The notes under the pieces were generated by a model. The model made no database searches, had not been told where the DNA came from, and worked only from the letters and a program-made list of their open reading frames with translations. Position numbers and translations under genes: made by a program. From contig NC_023758.2 in assembly GCF_000499845.2 (NCBI RefSeq), positions 19,420,034-19,484,033 on the forward strand: a DNA stretch of 64,000 bases, written 5' to 3'. This DNA comes from Phaseolus vulgaris. Lineage: Eukaryota > Streptophyta > Magnoliopsida > Fabales > Fabaceae. Shown here in pieces: positions 34,926 to 46,124 of this stretch (positions are counted from its first letter, which is position 1; each line of letters starts with the position of its first letter).

Positions 34926-35792
34926 TCTCATCATCCACCATGCCTCAGAGGATTACTAGGAGCAAGGCACAAACATTAGGAGATGAGCATCAATTGATGT
35001 CTCTTTCTGTAATTTCTTTATAGTAGATTTAATAGAACATAAAATGAAGGTGTGAATAGAAGTTTAGGGCCTATGAGAAGAAATGGAAACAAGTCGCACC
35101 TTCCATGTGACTCTCTTTTAGGCGCCATTTTGAATTGCTTTCCTTTTGAATTTCCCACATTTTGCTTGGGTGAAATCCGGTCCTCTCACACTGTAAATAG
35201 AGATGTTTGGCTCATGTAATTTCAAGTTGAATGAAGATTAAAGTTACTATACACAAATTGTGTGAGATTAGTGAGACTTGTTTCTCCTAGCTTAGTCTTA
35301 TCTTGTGAGTGTTTGGGAACTCTCAAGTGGCGGCATCATCACTTATCTTGGAGCAAATTCACCATTCCAAGTGGCATGATCTTCTTCCCAAGCTTCAACC
35401 ACATAAGCTTTCCTTTCCTTCATCTTCCAATTCCATTTCCATTCCATTTCAATTTCTAAATATGTCTTGTTCTTGTGTTCTTGTTTCTATTCAGTTCAAT
35501 TGCCTTGTTTAGTGTTTCTATTCAGTTCAATTGCTTTGTTTGGTGTTTCTATTCGGTTCAATTATTTTGATTAGTGTTTTTGTTTCCAAACCTTGTTTTG
35601 TCATTCATAATCCCATATAATTTGTTTTTCCTTTGGTCTTATGGAAATGAACCTTCACATCCACTTAACACTTGTTAAGTTAATGTCCAGTGGGAATTTT
35701 CCTTAGACTTGTGACCTTCATTGTTTAATCAATCTCAATTCTAATTCTAAAAGTGTCACCTAAATGAATCAATCTAAAATCAACTCACATCA
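34853..35792 (+). repeat. Element E 3' LTR
   Basis: 940 bases, homologous to 28,170-29,037 throughout. The element's own coding frame continues about 70 bases into it. Confidence 0.88.
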
Positions 35793-35797
35793 CAGAG

Positions 35798-36604
35798 GTA
35801 AAAGGAAAACACAATTATATGGTGAATATGATGACAATTATGGTGTGGAATTGAACAAGCAACATAAGAACAAAAGAGAAGACCGAATGTAATTCAAAGA
35901 AGCAAAGCTAAGAACATGTTTATGATAGAATGGAATGGAAATGGATAAATGGAAGAGATGATGAAAGAAGAACTTATGGATGGTGGAGCAATGGTGTATC
36001 ACGCCACTTAATGGGGTGGAACCACCAAGATAAATGGGATGAGGCTGCCACTTGAGAGCATCATGACCCACAAGATAAGACCAATTTGGAGGAGACTCAC
36101 TCACTCACTACTCACACAAAAATTGTTCATAATTTGTTTACTATAATTTCAACTTGTCATTACAAAGGAGGATGCCTCTTATTTATAGAATGAGGAGCCT
36201 TGGAGAACAAGAAGGGAGAGGGGTAGGATGGTCTATGCAAGGGGGCGACCTAGGGTTGGAATTTAGGTCAAAGTCGCCCCTTCCTACATATTCTAGAACC
36301 TAGGTTTCCTTCCTTCTCTAATGGACTTCTCATGTCCCAATTTTATAACTTCGCCTTTTTATGCTATATGGACCTACTCTTGCTTATTATACTATTTGAA
36401 CCCCTCAAGTGAGCCCAACTTATTTACAACATATTCTAAACATTTAAGAAGACCAACAGGAAGAACTTTAGGTGCTCTGGTTTATAGCTTCTTCTTCTGT
36501 TGATGCTTTCTCGAGGGTTGGTGGGGCCTGACTTTGTATACTGAGATGATTGGCCCTTTTAGGACTTTCTTGTTGTGTCCTTAGTCACCTGTCGGTTTGT
36601 ATCA
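35798..36604 (-). mobile_element. Solo LTR F, right part (minus orientation)
   Basis: Continues 28,015-28,169. Reversed, it follows the element E LTR (shared AAAACACAATTAT..GGTG, ATCACGCCACTT and TTGAGAG blocks) and then diverges, so F is a related but different family. The minus-strand TATA box TATAAATA is at 36,187-36,180. It ends ...GTATCA at 36,604 before GGAAC. Together the two parts give about 960 bases. Confidence 0.8.
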
Positions 36605-38494
36605 GGAACACTTGCATTCACTGCCACACTTTCTGAAGTTTGTGAGCTACCTCCTCAAGTCAAAAGACTTTTAAAAGAATTTGGTGATGTATTCCCTAAG
36701 GAATGACCCATTGGATTTCCACCTTTTAGGGGTATAGAACACCAAATAGATTTATTTCTGGGAGCTAGTTAACCAAATAGACCGGTTTATAGAACTAATC
36801 TTGAGGAGACTAAAGAGATAGAATCACAAGTTCAAGAATTGTTGGAGAAGGGTTGGGTTCAAAAGAGTCTAAGTCCTTGTGTTGTACCTGTTTTGTTGGT
36901 GCCTAAGAAAGATGGCAAGTGGAGAATGTGTTGTGATTGTAGAGCCATCAATAACATCACCATCAAATATAGGCATCCAATTCCTAAACTGGATGATATG
37001 CTTGATGAATTGCATGGGTCCACTATATTTTCCAAGATTGATCTTAAAAGTGGATATCACCAAATAAGAATCAAAGAAGGTGATGAGTGGAAAACTACTT
37101 TTAAGACCAAACTTGGACTATATAAGTGATTAGTGATGCCTTTTGGACTCACTAATGCACTTAGCACTTTCATGAGGCTTATGAATAATGCATAGGTAAA
37201 TATGTAGTAGTTTATTTTGATGATATATTAGTATATAGTCAAAGCCTAGAGTCTTACCTAAGTCACCTAAAGGAGGTTCTTTTAGTGCTTAGGAAAAATA
37301 GTTTGTTTGTTAATATAGATAAAATCAATTTTTGTGTAGATAGTGTAGTGTTTTTAGGTTTTATAGTCAACAAAAATCGGGTACATGTTGACCCCAAGAA
37401 AATCAAATCCATCCAAGAATGGCCAACCCCACAAAATGTATGAGATGTTAGGAGCTTCCATGGCTTAACAAGTTTTTATAGGAGATTTGTTCCTAACTTC
37501 TCAAGTCTAGCTTCACCACTCGATGAGTTAGTGAAGAAAGACACTCCATTTTGTTGGACGGAGAAGCATGAGCAAGCCTTCCAAAGGTTGAAAGCTCAAC
37601 TCACCAATACACCCATTCTAGCTTTACCAAACTTTTCAAAAGCTTTTGAGCTAGAGTGTGATGCATCGTAAGTAGGAATAGGTGTTGTGTTGTTGCAAGG
37701 TGGACCCTCAATTGCATATTTTAGTGAAAAACTTCATGGTGCAGCCCTCAACTACCCCACATATGACAAAGAGCTCTATGCACTTGTGAGGGCCTTGCAG
37801 ACTTGGGAACACTATCTAGTCTCAAAAGAATTTGTCATACATAGTGATCATAAGTCTTTGAAATATTTGAAGGGTCAACACAAGTTGAACAAAAGAATGC
37901 AAAGTGGATGGAATTTCTTGAGCAATTTCCATATGTTATCAAATACAAGAAGGGCAATAAAAATATTGTGGCGGATGCTCTTTCAAGGAGACATGCCCTC
38001 TTTTCTAAACTTGGAGCCCAAATTCTTGGATTTAAAAACATACCTGAAATTTATAAAGAAGATATTTTGCACCCACTTTTGCTAAGTGCCAACATAGAGC
38101 ATAAGGAGGTTTTAATGTTTCTGAGGGGTACTTATTTAAAGAAGGAAAACTTTGCATACCTCAAGGAACACATTAAAAACTCCTTGTAAAAGAATCACAT
38201 GAAGGAGGACTCATGGGCCATTTAGAGTTGACAAAACTCTTGAGCTTTTAAAAGGAAAATTCTTTTGGCCACACATGAGGAAAGATGTCCAAAGACATTT
38301 CATAGATGAATTTCATGTTTAAAAGCTATGTCTAAGACAATGCCTCATGGACTCTACACTTCTTTACCTTTTGTAAGTGCTCCTTGGAAAGACATAAGCA
38401 TGAATTTCATATTAGGACTTCCTGGGACACAACGAGGTTTTGATTCCACCTTTGTGGTAGTGGATAGATTTAGCAAGATGACTCATTTTATACC
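36605..38494 (+). pseudogene. Element D reverse transcriptase, RNase H and integrase start
   Basis: [66 protein letters not shown] (37,208). RNase [27 protein letters not shown] (to about 38,000). Integrase begins about 38,050 and stops inside the core, after [12 protein letters not shown], at the ATACC target site of element B (38,490-38,494). The integrase resumes at 50,183. Many stops (for example 36,703, 36,769 and 37,127) and shifts. Confidence 0.85.
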
Positions 38495-39684
38495 TGATCC
38501 GATCGGTCATCGGTAGTCGATGACGTCAGCAGCAGAGGACCACGTGGACCACTCGCAGGGTGACACGTGGACCAAGTGACAGAGAGATCAAGGAGACGAT
38601 CGCCAAGAGCGGTGATCGGGGGTCAGTAACCAAGTGACCATCGACAGATCAGGAGGCAGAGAGGTCAGGGGACAGATCACCCAGAACGGTGATCGGAGGT
38701 CAGTAGCCAAGTGGCCACCAACCGACCAGTTCCCAGACTCACGCCTGGGGGTAGAACGCGAGAAGTAAATGGAGCACTGATCAGTCATCGGGTGCATTGT
38801 CATCGAGGTCTCGTGTTACACGCAGTTAAACTGGGATTGAGGTTCCCAGCGAGAGCGTTACGCATGAACCTCGCATGAGCACATCCCAGGGAATCATGCA
38901 CGAGAGTGGCCTGAGGGAACTAGTAAACCAGTCAGTGATTGGTGATTCCCTAAACCCATTACGTGCGTGACACCGTGTAGGGTAAGCCGTTTACGCAGGG
39001 AGCAACGTCTGGTGAGTGTGCCTAGACCAGCCACACCTGGCGTTCTCCTGAGAGTATGCGATTTACCCAGATGGAAGAAATATCCTAAGTTACTCCGCAA
39101 GGGAGTAACTTAGGCACACAAGAGAAGCGCTAGAGCCCTTCCAGTAAGTGACACGTGTGTGGTTAGATGTGAGTCGCATGCCTCCACGTGTCATCATCTG
39201 AGAGGGGTGCGGTCCAGATAAAGGTGCACTCCGTACCGCTAAAGGTACAGACAAGCGCAGCCAAGCGCAGAGACGCGCGAACACGCACAGACACCCACAC
39301 TCTACTGATTCTGAAGGTACATTGTCTCAGAAAAGCATAACAGGGTTCTGACACATGCCAGAAAAGCATAACAGAATTCTATTATGCCCAGAAGCAGAGA
39401 GAGAGACATAGAAAGAGAATCAGGGAGAGATTGAGGGGATACGAAAATTAGAGAGCAAGAGTTTTTCATACACACTGCTAGTTTTCTCATTTGGTGGTTC
39501 TGTGGTCTAACTTGATCGACGGAGTGCAAACGGTCGCTAGAGGCGCCGTCTGTGTGTTTTGCAGGTCACGTTTGGAGCATTAAGAGAAGGTTCTGAGGGT
39601 GACTTTGCAGAGAACGCAGTCGCGTAGACGGGACAGAGAGCGCTAGGAAGCGATTCCTCCACGTTCGAGTTGCCGGCAGGATCA
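38495..39684 (+). repeat. Element B 5' LTR
   Basis: 1190 bases. It contains a 31-base direct repeat (38,610-38,640 and 38,687-38,717, 28 of 31 equal) and several CACGTG/ACGTGG G-box cores (near 38,551, 39,150 and 39,186). No plain TATA box was found; GATAAAGG near 39,218 is only a possibility. Confidence 0.95.
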
Positions 39685-39686
39685 TT

Positions 39687-39704
39687 TGGCGCCCACCGTG
39701 GGGC
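39687..39704 (+). other. Element B primer binding site
   Basis: TGGCGCCCACCGTGGGGC, two bases after the 5' LTR. The same site follows the LTRs of element C and of the short element at 7059. The first seven bases fit the 3' end of plant tRNA-Asp; I cannot assign the primer tRNA firmly. Confidence 0.7.
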
Positions 39705-39781
39705 CCGAGTGAATCGTGGTCCCATATACACCACAGTATTGAAGCTTACCAGAGTTTTACCAACTTCTTTGATAGGAAAAT

Positions 39782-41099
39782 ATGCCAAGAAATAGACAAC
39801 CATCACCTGCGCCATCTGCTGACGAAGGAGCTGTGACAATGGCGCAGGTCCTGGAGATGGTGCGTACGCTGCAGGATAATGCCGCAGCGTCAAAAGCTGA
39901 ACAAGAAAGGATGCAGACGGAGTTGGCCGCGTCGCAAAGCAAGAACGACGAGCTGAATCGCGTCAATGAAGAGTTGAGGAGGACGTTGCAGGCGCAGAGG
40001 GAACACGTGGTTGACGAAAGGATGTCTAGGCAGCCGTCACCTCCAAGAGCGTTCCCCATGCCATTCTCCCCTGAAATCATGGGAACCATGGTGCCTCCCA
40101 ACCTGGTGGGGGTGAAGGCGTCGTTCAAGGGGGTAGAAGACCCGAAGGCACATCTGACGACGTTCCACACCCAGATGATGTTGTCCGGGGGCTCGGATGC
40201 TGTGTACTGCAAAATGTTCATGAGCACGTTAAGCGGAATCGCCATGGAGTGGTTCGTGAGCTTACCAGAAGGGCATATCACGTATTTCTCTCAGTTTTCA
40301 AAGCTCTTCACTGAGCAATACATCGTCAACAAAGCACCTGCAGTGGTGTCATACTTTTGTTCGACGTGCGTCAGTACCAAGGTGAGTCGCTGAAAGACTA
40401 CCTCAACGGCTTTGGAGCACAAGTGGTTAGACTGCCCAGCAAAGATGAAGATATGCTGGTGCACGCGTTTAAGAAGGGAGTGCTGTCTGGCCCCTTCAGC
40501 GAGTCTCTCATCAGGAGCCATCCCAGCACCTTTGCAGAGATCCGGCGACGCGCGGTGGCGCACATAGTGGCAGAAACAGAGGTTTCTGAGAAGAGAGGAA
40601 GTGCTGCACCACAAAGACCGCGTGGAGGGCAAGGGAAATCGCAGCAAGCAAGGGTGCATGAGGCCAAGGAGGGGAAAAAGGTGCGGGAAAAACCTCGTCC
40701 CTATGCACCAGGCAAAGATCAGAGCAGGGGGAACAATGTGCCCCCAAGATACAATTTCATGGTGGGATTGGCGGATCTCATCGCCCTTCCTGCTGTAGCA
40801 GCAAGACTACGCGTACCGGAGAAAACTGATAAGGTACTTGGTAGAAAGAAGAATGAGTGGTGTGAGTTTCACCAGGCCTTTGGCCACACACTTCACTCCT
40901 GTTTGGCGTTGGGACACCAACTGGCAGAGCTGGTGAAGTCTGGGTTCCTAGCAGATTACCTGCGTGAGCCGCAGGGTGATCGCGCGTCGGGATCTCAGGC
41001 TGGAGAACAACAGCATGAAGTCCCTGTGCATGGGGAGGTGCAAACGATCGCGGGAGGCTTCTCTGGTGGGTATGCACAGCGTCACAGAGAAGGAGGTAC
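39782..41099 (+). pseudogene. Element B gag
   Basis: Starts MPRNRQPSPAP. Coiled coil at about residues 20-75 (AQVLEMVRTLQ, NEELRRTLQ), capsid from SFKGVEDPKAHLTTFHTQMM through MEWFVSLPEGHIT and YQGESLKDYLNGFGAQVV, then a basic linker (KPRPYAPGK) and a CEFHQAFGHTLHSC finger-like end. Two single-base losses shift the frame, near 40,353 and near 41,070. Element C stays in frame at both sites, which shows they are damage. Confidence 0.85.
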
Positions 41100-41714
41100 G
41101 CCCGGTCGGTTATGGCGGTAGACGCGATAAATGAGAGCCATTACCCTGAAGTAGATATTATCTTCAGGAAAGTTGATCTACGGGACGTTGTCCCACACGA
41201 CAACGACCCTGTGGTCATTTCCCTCATCACAGCAGGAAGACGAGTGCACAGAGTACTCGTAGATCAAGGAAGCTCGACAGACGTCATGTTCTGGCCAACG
41301 TTCAACAAGTTGCAGATGTCCCCTGATCAGCTGAGGCCGTATACCGGGTGTCTCTACGGTTTTGCAGGAGATCAGGTAGAGGTGAGGGGATACATTGAGC
41401 TGAGGACAACGTTCACTGACGGAACGACAGCCCGCACTGAAAGGATAAAGTACCTAGTGGTGAACGCCCCTTCTGCGTACAACATTTTGTTGGGGAGGCC
41501 AACACTCAATAGGTTGGGCGCAATACCATCAACGAGGCACATGAAGTTGAAACTGCCGTCGATGGAGGGAACCGTGATAACCATCAAGTCGGATCAGGCT
41601 GAGGCAAGACGCTGTTATGAGAACAGCCTGAAGCAGAAGAGAAGTGTATGTCACGTCACCACGAAACCACCACCAGGTGTGCGCGAAGAGCGATCGGTGG
41701 TTAGGGAGACATAG
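41100..41714 (+). pseudogene. Element B protease
   Basis: Retropepsin-like domain with active site VDQGSSTDVMFW, then LRPYTGCLYGFAGDQVEVRG, TTFTDG, YLVVNAPSAYNILLGRP and MKLKLPSMEGTVITI. The domain is open; the stop at 41,712 (TAG) separates it from pol in the same frame. Confidence 0.88.
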
Positions 41715-41726
41715 GGCGCTCAGAGG

Positions 41727-44700
41727 ATGGAGGACGCTGCGGTGGGGGGCTTCCAGGTAGCTCAAGTTGAAGAAGAAGAGGAGGGCGCTATCGCACCTCG
41801 CGAGTCAGGGATCGCGAGGGCGGTCATCGCCAGCGAGAGAAGGCCCCACCCAGCTGAAGGATGGGTCGAAGTGGACATCGGGGGGAAAAAGTTCAAGTTG
41901 GGGGGATCCCTCGTTGAAGAAGAGCGAAAGCTGATCGTTGGTGTGATCGAAAAGCACATGGGTGCCTTTGCATGGTCAGCGTCCGACATGCCAGGAATCG
42001 ACCCTGATTTCCTTTGCCATCGTCTGTCGATGGATCCGAAGGTTCGACCTGTGCGACAAAGACGAAGGAAATTCAACGAGGAAAAGAGAAAGGTGATCCA
42101 CGACGAAGCGCAGAAGCTCCTTGCTGCAGGGCATATCAGAGAGATCCAGTACCCCGAGTGGCTAGCGAATGTGGTACTGGTTCAGAAGGCAAGCGGCAAG
42201 TGGAGGATGTGCGTGGACTTCACTGACCTCAACAAGGCGTGCCCCAAGGATTCTTACCCTTTACCCAGTATAGATGCCCTAGTTGATAGCGCATCAGGGG
42301 GAAAGCTACTCAGCTTTTTGGATGCCTTTTCAGGGTATAACCAGATCAGGATGCACCCCATGGATGAGTGCAAGACCGCGTTTATGACGGAACGGTCTTG
42401 CTATTGCTACAAGGTCATGCCATTCGGGCTAAAGAACGCGGGGGCCACCTACCAGCGGCTCATGGATAGGGTACTCTCGCCCATGCTGGGAAGGAATGTA
42501 CATGCATATGTAGATGACATGGTGGTTACGTCCCAAGAGAAGAAGCACCATGCAGCTGATCTGGAAGAACTACTCACCACCATTGCCAAGTACAGGCTGA
42601 AGCTCAACCCTGAGAAGTGTATTTTCGGTGTGGAGGCTGGGAAGTTCTTGGGTTTCCTCTTAACAGAGCAGGGAATCGAAGCTAACCCAGAGAAGTGCGC
42701 AGCAATCATGGCAATGAGGAGCCCAACGACGGTGAAGGAAGTGCAGCAGCTCACCGGTCGCTTGGCAGCCTTGTCCCGGTTTATGTCCGCTGGAGGGGAG
42801 AAAGGTCATCCATACTTCCAGTGTCTCAAACGCAACAGCAGATTCCTTTGGACACAGGAGTGCGAGGAGGCCTTCATCAAACTGAAGGAGTATCTGGCGA
42901 GCCCACCAGTCTTGCGAAAACCTCAGGTAGGCATCCCTCTTCGTCTATATTTCGCTGTGACGGAGAGAGCAGTCAGCTCAGTCCTGGTGCAAGAGCAAGA
43001 CCAGACCCAGAGGCCTGTTTACTTTGTGAGTAAGGTGCTGCAAGGCCCTGAAACAAGGTACCAGGCCCTCGAGAAGGCTGCCCTGGCGGTGGTGTTTTCA
43101 GCCAGAAGACTCAGGCATTACTTCCACAGCTTCACAGTGGTGGTGATGACTGATCTGCCTATCCAAAACGTGCTGAAGAAACCTGATGTAGCAGGCAGGA
43201 TGGTCAAGTGGGCGGTGGAATTGTCAGAGTTTGACATTCAGTACGAGCCCCGAGGATCGATCAAGGGGCAGGTGTTCGCGGAATTTGTGGTCGAGCTGTC
43301 ATCGATCGCGACACCTGCAGAAGGTTTAGGTTTCCGATGGGTGTTATCGGTGGACGGTTCCTCTAATCAGCAGGGGAGTGGCGCTGGAGTCATTTTGGAA
43401 GGCCCAAACGGGGTACTGATCGAGCAGTCCCTCCGCTTTGCCTTCAAGGCCAACAACAATCAGGCGGAGTACGAAGCCCTGATCGCAGGAATGTTGCTGG
43501 CAAGAGAAATGGGAGCAAGAAACCTGTTGGCCAAAAGCGACTCTTTGCTGGTCACGGGGTAGGTTACAGGGGAGTTCCAGGCAAAGGATCCCCAGATGGC
43601 AGCCTACCTGGAGTATGTACTGCTCCTGAAGACGTCCTTCACCGAGTTTGAATTGGTACACGTGCCAAGAGAGCAAAATGCCAGAGCAGACCTGCTTGCC
43701 AAGCTAGCCAGCTCAGGCAAAGGGGGGAAGCAGAGGACCGTCATTCAGGAGACCTTGAAGGTACCGCGTGCGTTCGTGTCAGACAACCAGGTACTTCATG
43801 TATACAAATCAATGGAGCGCCTGACGATCGGTCATCGGTCGTTGACCCAAGAAACGCTGAGAGCACCGAGGGTGAGATCGCGACCGTCGAAGACCGATGA
43901 GTCGATGGAGGTCCGCGCGGAGAAGGAACCCGACACCTGGATAACGCCATACCAGTTATACTTAGAAGATGGTGTACTCCCACTCGACGTGGCAGAGGCA
44001 AAAAGGATAAAGAGGAGTTCAAGTAAGTTTACTCTAATAGATGGAAACCTCTTTAGATTTGGATTTTCTCACCCTGTGCAGATCTGTGTGCACGACGAGC
44101 AATGCACCAGACTCATGTCTGAGCTGCACGAGGGGGTGTGCGGAAGCCACGTAGGTGGTCGCGCTTTGGCAAGTAGGATACTCCGTGCGGAGTACTACTG
44201 GCCAAAGCTGAAGGAAGACTGCGTAAGGTTTGCTCAGCGCTGCAAACAGTGTCAACTGCACGCAGACTGGCACAAGGCACCTCTTGAGGAGTTGAGGTCC
44301 ATCCATAGCCCGTGGCCATTCCACACATGGGGGATCGACATCCTAGGACCTTTTCCCCTGGCGATAAGGCAGATGAAGTTTCTCATTGTGGCCATCGAGT
44401 ACTTCACCAAGTGGGTGAAGGCAGAACCAGTCGCACACATCACCGCACAGAAAGTCGAGCACTTCGTCTGGAAGAACATCGTCTGCCGCTTCGGAATACC
44501 CAAGAGGTTGGTCTCCTGCAATGGCACCCAGTTCACGAGTCATCAGCTGAGGAAGATGTGTGAGGAGTTAAAGATACAACAGGTTTTCGCTTCAGTGGAA
44601 CACCCACAAACCAATGGGCAGGTGGAGTCGGCCAATTGAGTACTGCTCAGGGGGCTGAAGCGAAGACTAGACAAGGCTAAAGGAAGCTGGGCAGAGGAGG

Positions 44701-45164
44701 TCCCCAGAATCGTATGGTCTTATCATACCACCCACCAGTCCAACACCCATGAGACACCCTTCAGCCTTGTCTATGGGACAGACGCCATGATTCCCGTGGA
44801 AATACAGGAGAGCTCCCCCAGATTCTTGAATTTCATTGCTGAAGAGTCCAATGAAGAACGAAAGGTGAATCTCGACCTGCTGGACGAAGTGCAGGAGGAA
44901 GCCAGAGTCAGTGCTGAAGCCGTAAAGAGAAGAGTAGAGCGGAGGCACAACTCTAAGGTGAGGCCCAGGCGTTTCCAGGAAGGTGATCTGGTGATGAGAA
45001 AGGCGCATCAGAATGAGATAGAGAACAAGTTGTCCCCAAAGTGGACAGGCCCGTACAGAGTGGTCGAGACGTTGGAGAATGGAGCCTATCGCCTAGAGAC
45101 TTTGGAGGGAGGAGCAATCCCCAGAACGTGGAATGCCACCCATTTAAAATTTTATTTCAGTTAA
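41727..45164 (+). pseudogene. Element B pol: RT, RNase H, second RNase H, integrase
   Basis: One frame broken by two stops, 43,560 (TAG) and 44,637 (TGA). RT lies at about 42,050-42,750 with YVDD at 42,507-42,518. The first RNase H is about 42,930-43,290 (LRLYFAVTERAVSSVL). A second, archaeal-type RNase H is about 43,330-43,720 (VDGSSNQQGSGAGVIL, NNQAEYEAL, AKSDSLLV, NARADLLAKL), the mark of the Tat lineage. The integrase zinc finger (HEGVCGSH ... CKQCQ) is at 44,120-44,260; the core has D in GIDILGPF and E in GQVESAN, but the second Asp is Cys (TGC at 44,517-44,519). The C-terminal GPY-type end is at 45,035-45,164; no chromodomain is present. In element C the first stop site reads CAA and the second CGA. 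Confidence 0.92.
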
Positions 45165-46124
45165 AGTTGTACAGTAGTTGCGTTCTCGCGCTAAAAGATA
45201 CATGCTTTGTATGTGGTGGAAACAGTTGAACAGACAAGGGGGCACTCTTTTCCCTAAGGAGGGTTTTTAACGAGGCCACCCAATTAAAGAAAAATTTCCA
45301 GCATATCAAGTGTGCGCAAGTATTAAAATCCTCCTTGCCCCAGGCGCAAGCGCAGGTAATAGGTTAGGCCTTACTCTCCCTATGCGCAAGTACTGGCACT
45401 GATCTAAGTCTTCCTCATCCCAGGTGTGAGCGCAGGCAGCTAAGGGTTTGAAAAGCCAGGGGTGTTAGTAAAACCAAGAGAGGGAAAGGAAAGATTCTGG
45501 CAAGTGTCCTTACCCACTTGGCATACACCAATATTGGCCCAGTAAGACTCTTAGCCCGAAACCCTTCTCACCCAGGAGTGAGGCAGGAGATGAACGACTC
45601 AATCCGCCGAAGGGTGATGACCTTGGGGAAAGTAAGAGGGGTTAGCGAGAAACACTTTTCTTTCCCCAAAACGAGGCATCACCTCGAGCGATCGATGTCA
45701 AAGTCCTCTATGCACTCAGCGCTAGAGCGACAGAGTAGCCAAGTAAAGATCGAAGAACGATCACTGATGAGTCGTCAGTGATTGGTTAGTGGCGCAAAGC
45801 AGCGCACGAGAACTGTTAAACATAAAGCTAAGGGAGTAGCTAGTCGTGATCAAGTAGAGGCCAAGATCAAAGGAGGCAGATCGCGCTAGGCCCAAGCTGG
45901 TTAACACCTAGTCGTGTGCAAAGGGAAAGATAAAGCTTAAGATCACGCTGAACCTAAGCTAGCTAACAGTTAGTCGTGTGCATAAAGAAAGGTGAAGCTC
46001 AAGAAAAATACAAGAGAAGAAGCTTATACAAATTGAGAGTATGTATTCACAACCAAGTCTTATACAAATTCTGAGTACTAGGAAAAGTTGTGCAGAAGTA
46101 AAAATTTACAAGAAAGAGAAGAGA
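45165..46124 (+). repeat. Element B repeat zone between pol and antisense gene
   Basis: Noncoding. Degenerate units include CAGGCGCAAGCGCAGG-like pieces (45,345, 45,420) and three units of about 62-72 bases beginning TAGTCGTG (45,839, 45,910, 45,972) with AGCTNGNTAACA. It differs in sequence from the repeat zones of elements A and C. Confidence 0.65.

Larger units (their letters stand above)
28170..35792 (+). mobile_element. Element E, Ty3/gypsy chromovirus-like LTR retrotransposon
   Basis: LTRs are 28,170-29,037 and 34,853-35,792, both starting TGATGAGGACCAAGG and ending CATCA. The presumed target duplication is CAAAG (28,165-28,169) against CAGAG (35,793-35,797), one change. The primer site matches initiator methionine tRNA. 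Gag, a protease remnant, RT, RNase H and integrase follow in gypsy order, all broken. It carries solo LTR G in its leader and sits inside solo LTR F. Confidence 0.88.

Noticed and set aside
40330..41112. Frame changes in element B gag as programmed frameshifts
   Set aside because: No slippery heptamer is present at either site, and element C reads through both positions without the shift. Single-base losses are simpler.
41700..41730. TAG between protease and pol as a readthrough or gag-pol control stop
   Set aside because: Element C has its stop at a different place in the linker, and further TAG stops occur inside pol of both elements, so this one is not special. It cannot be excluded from one copy.
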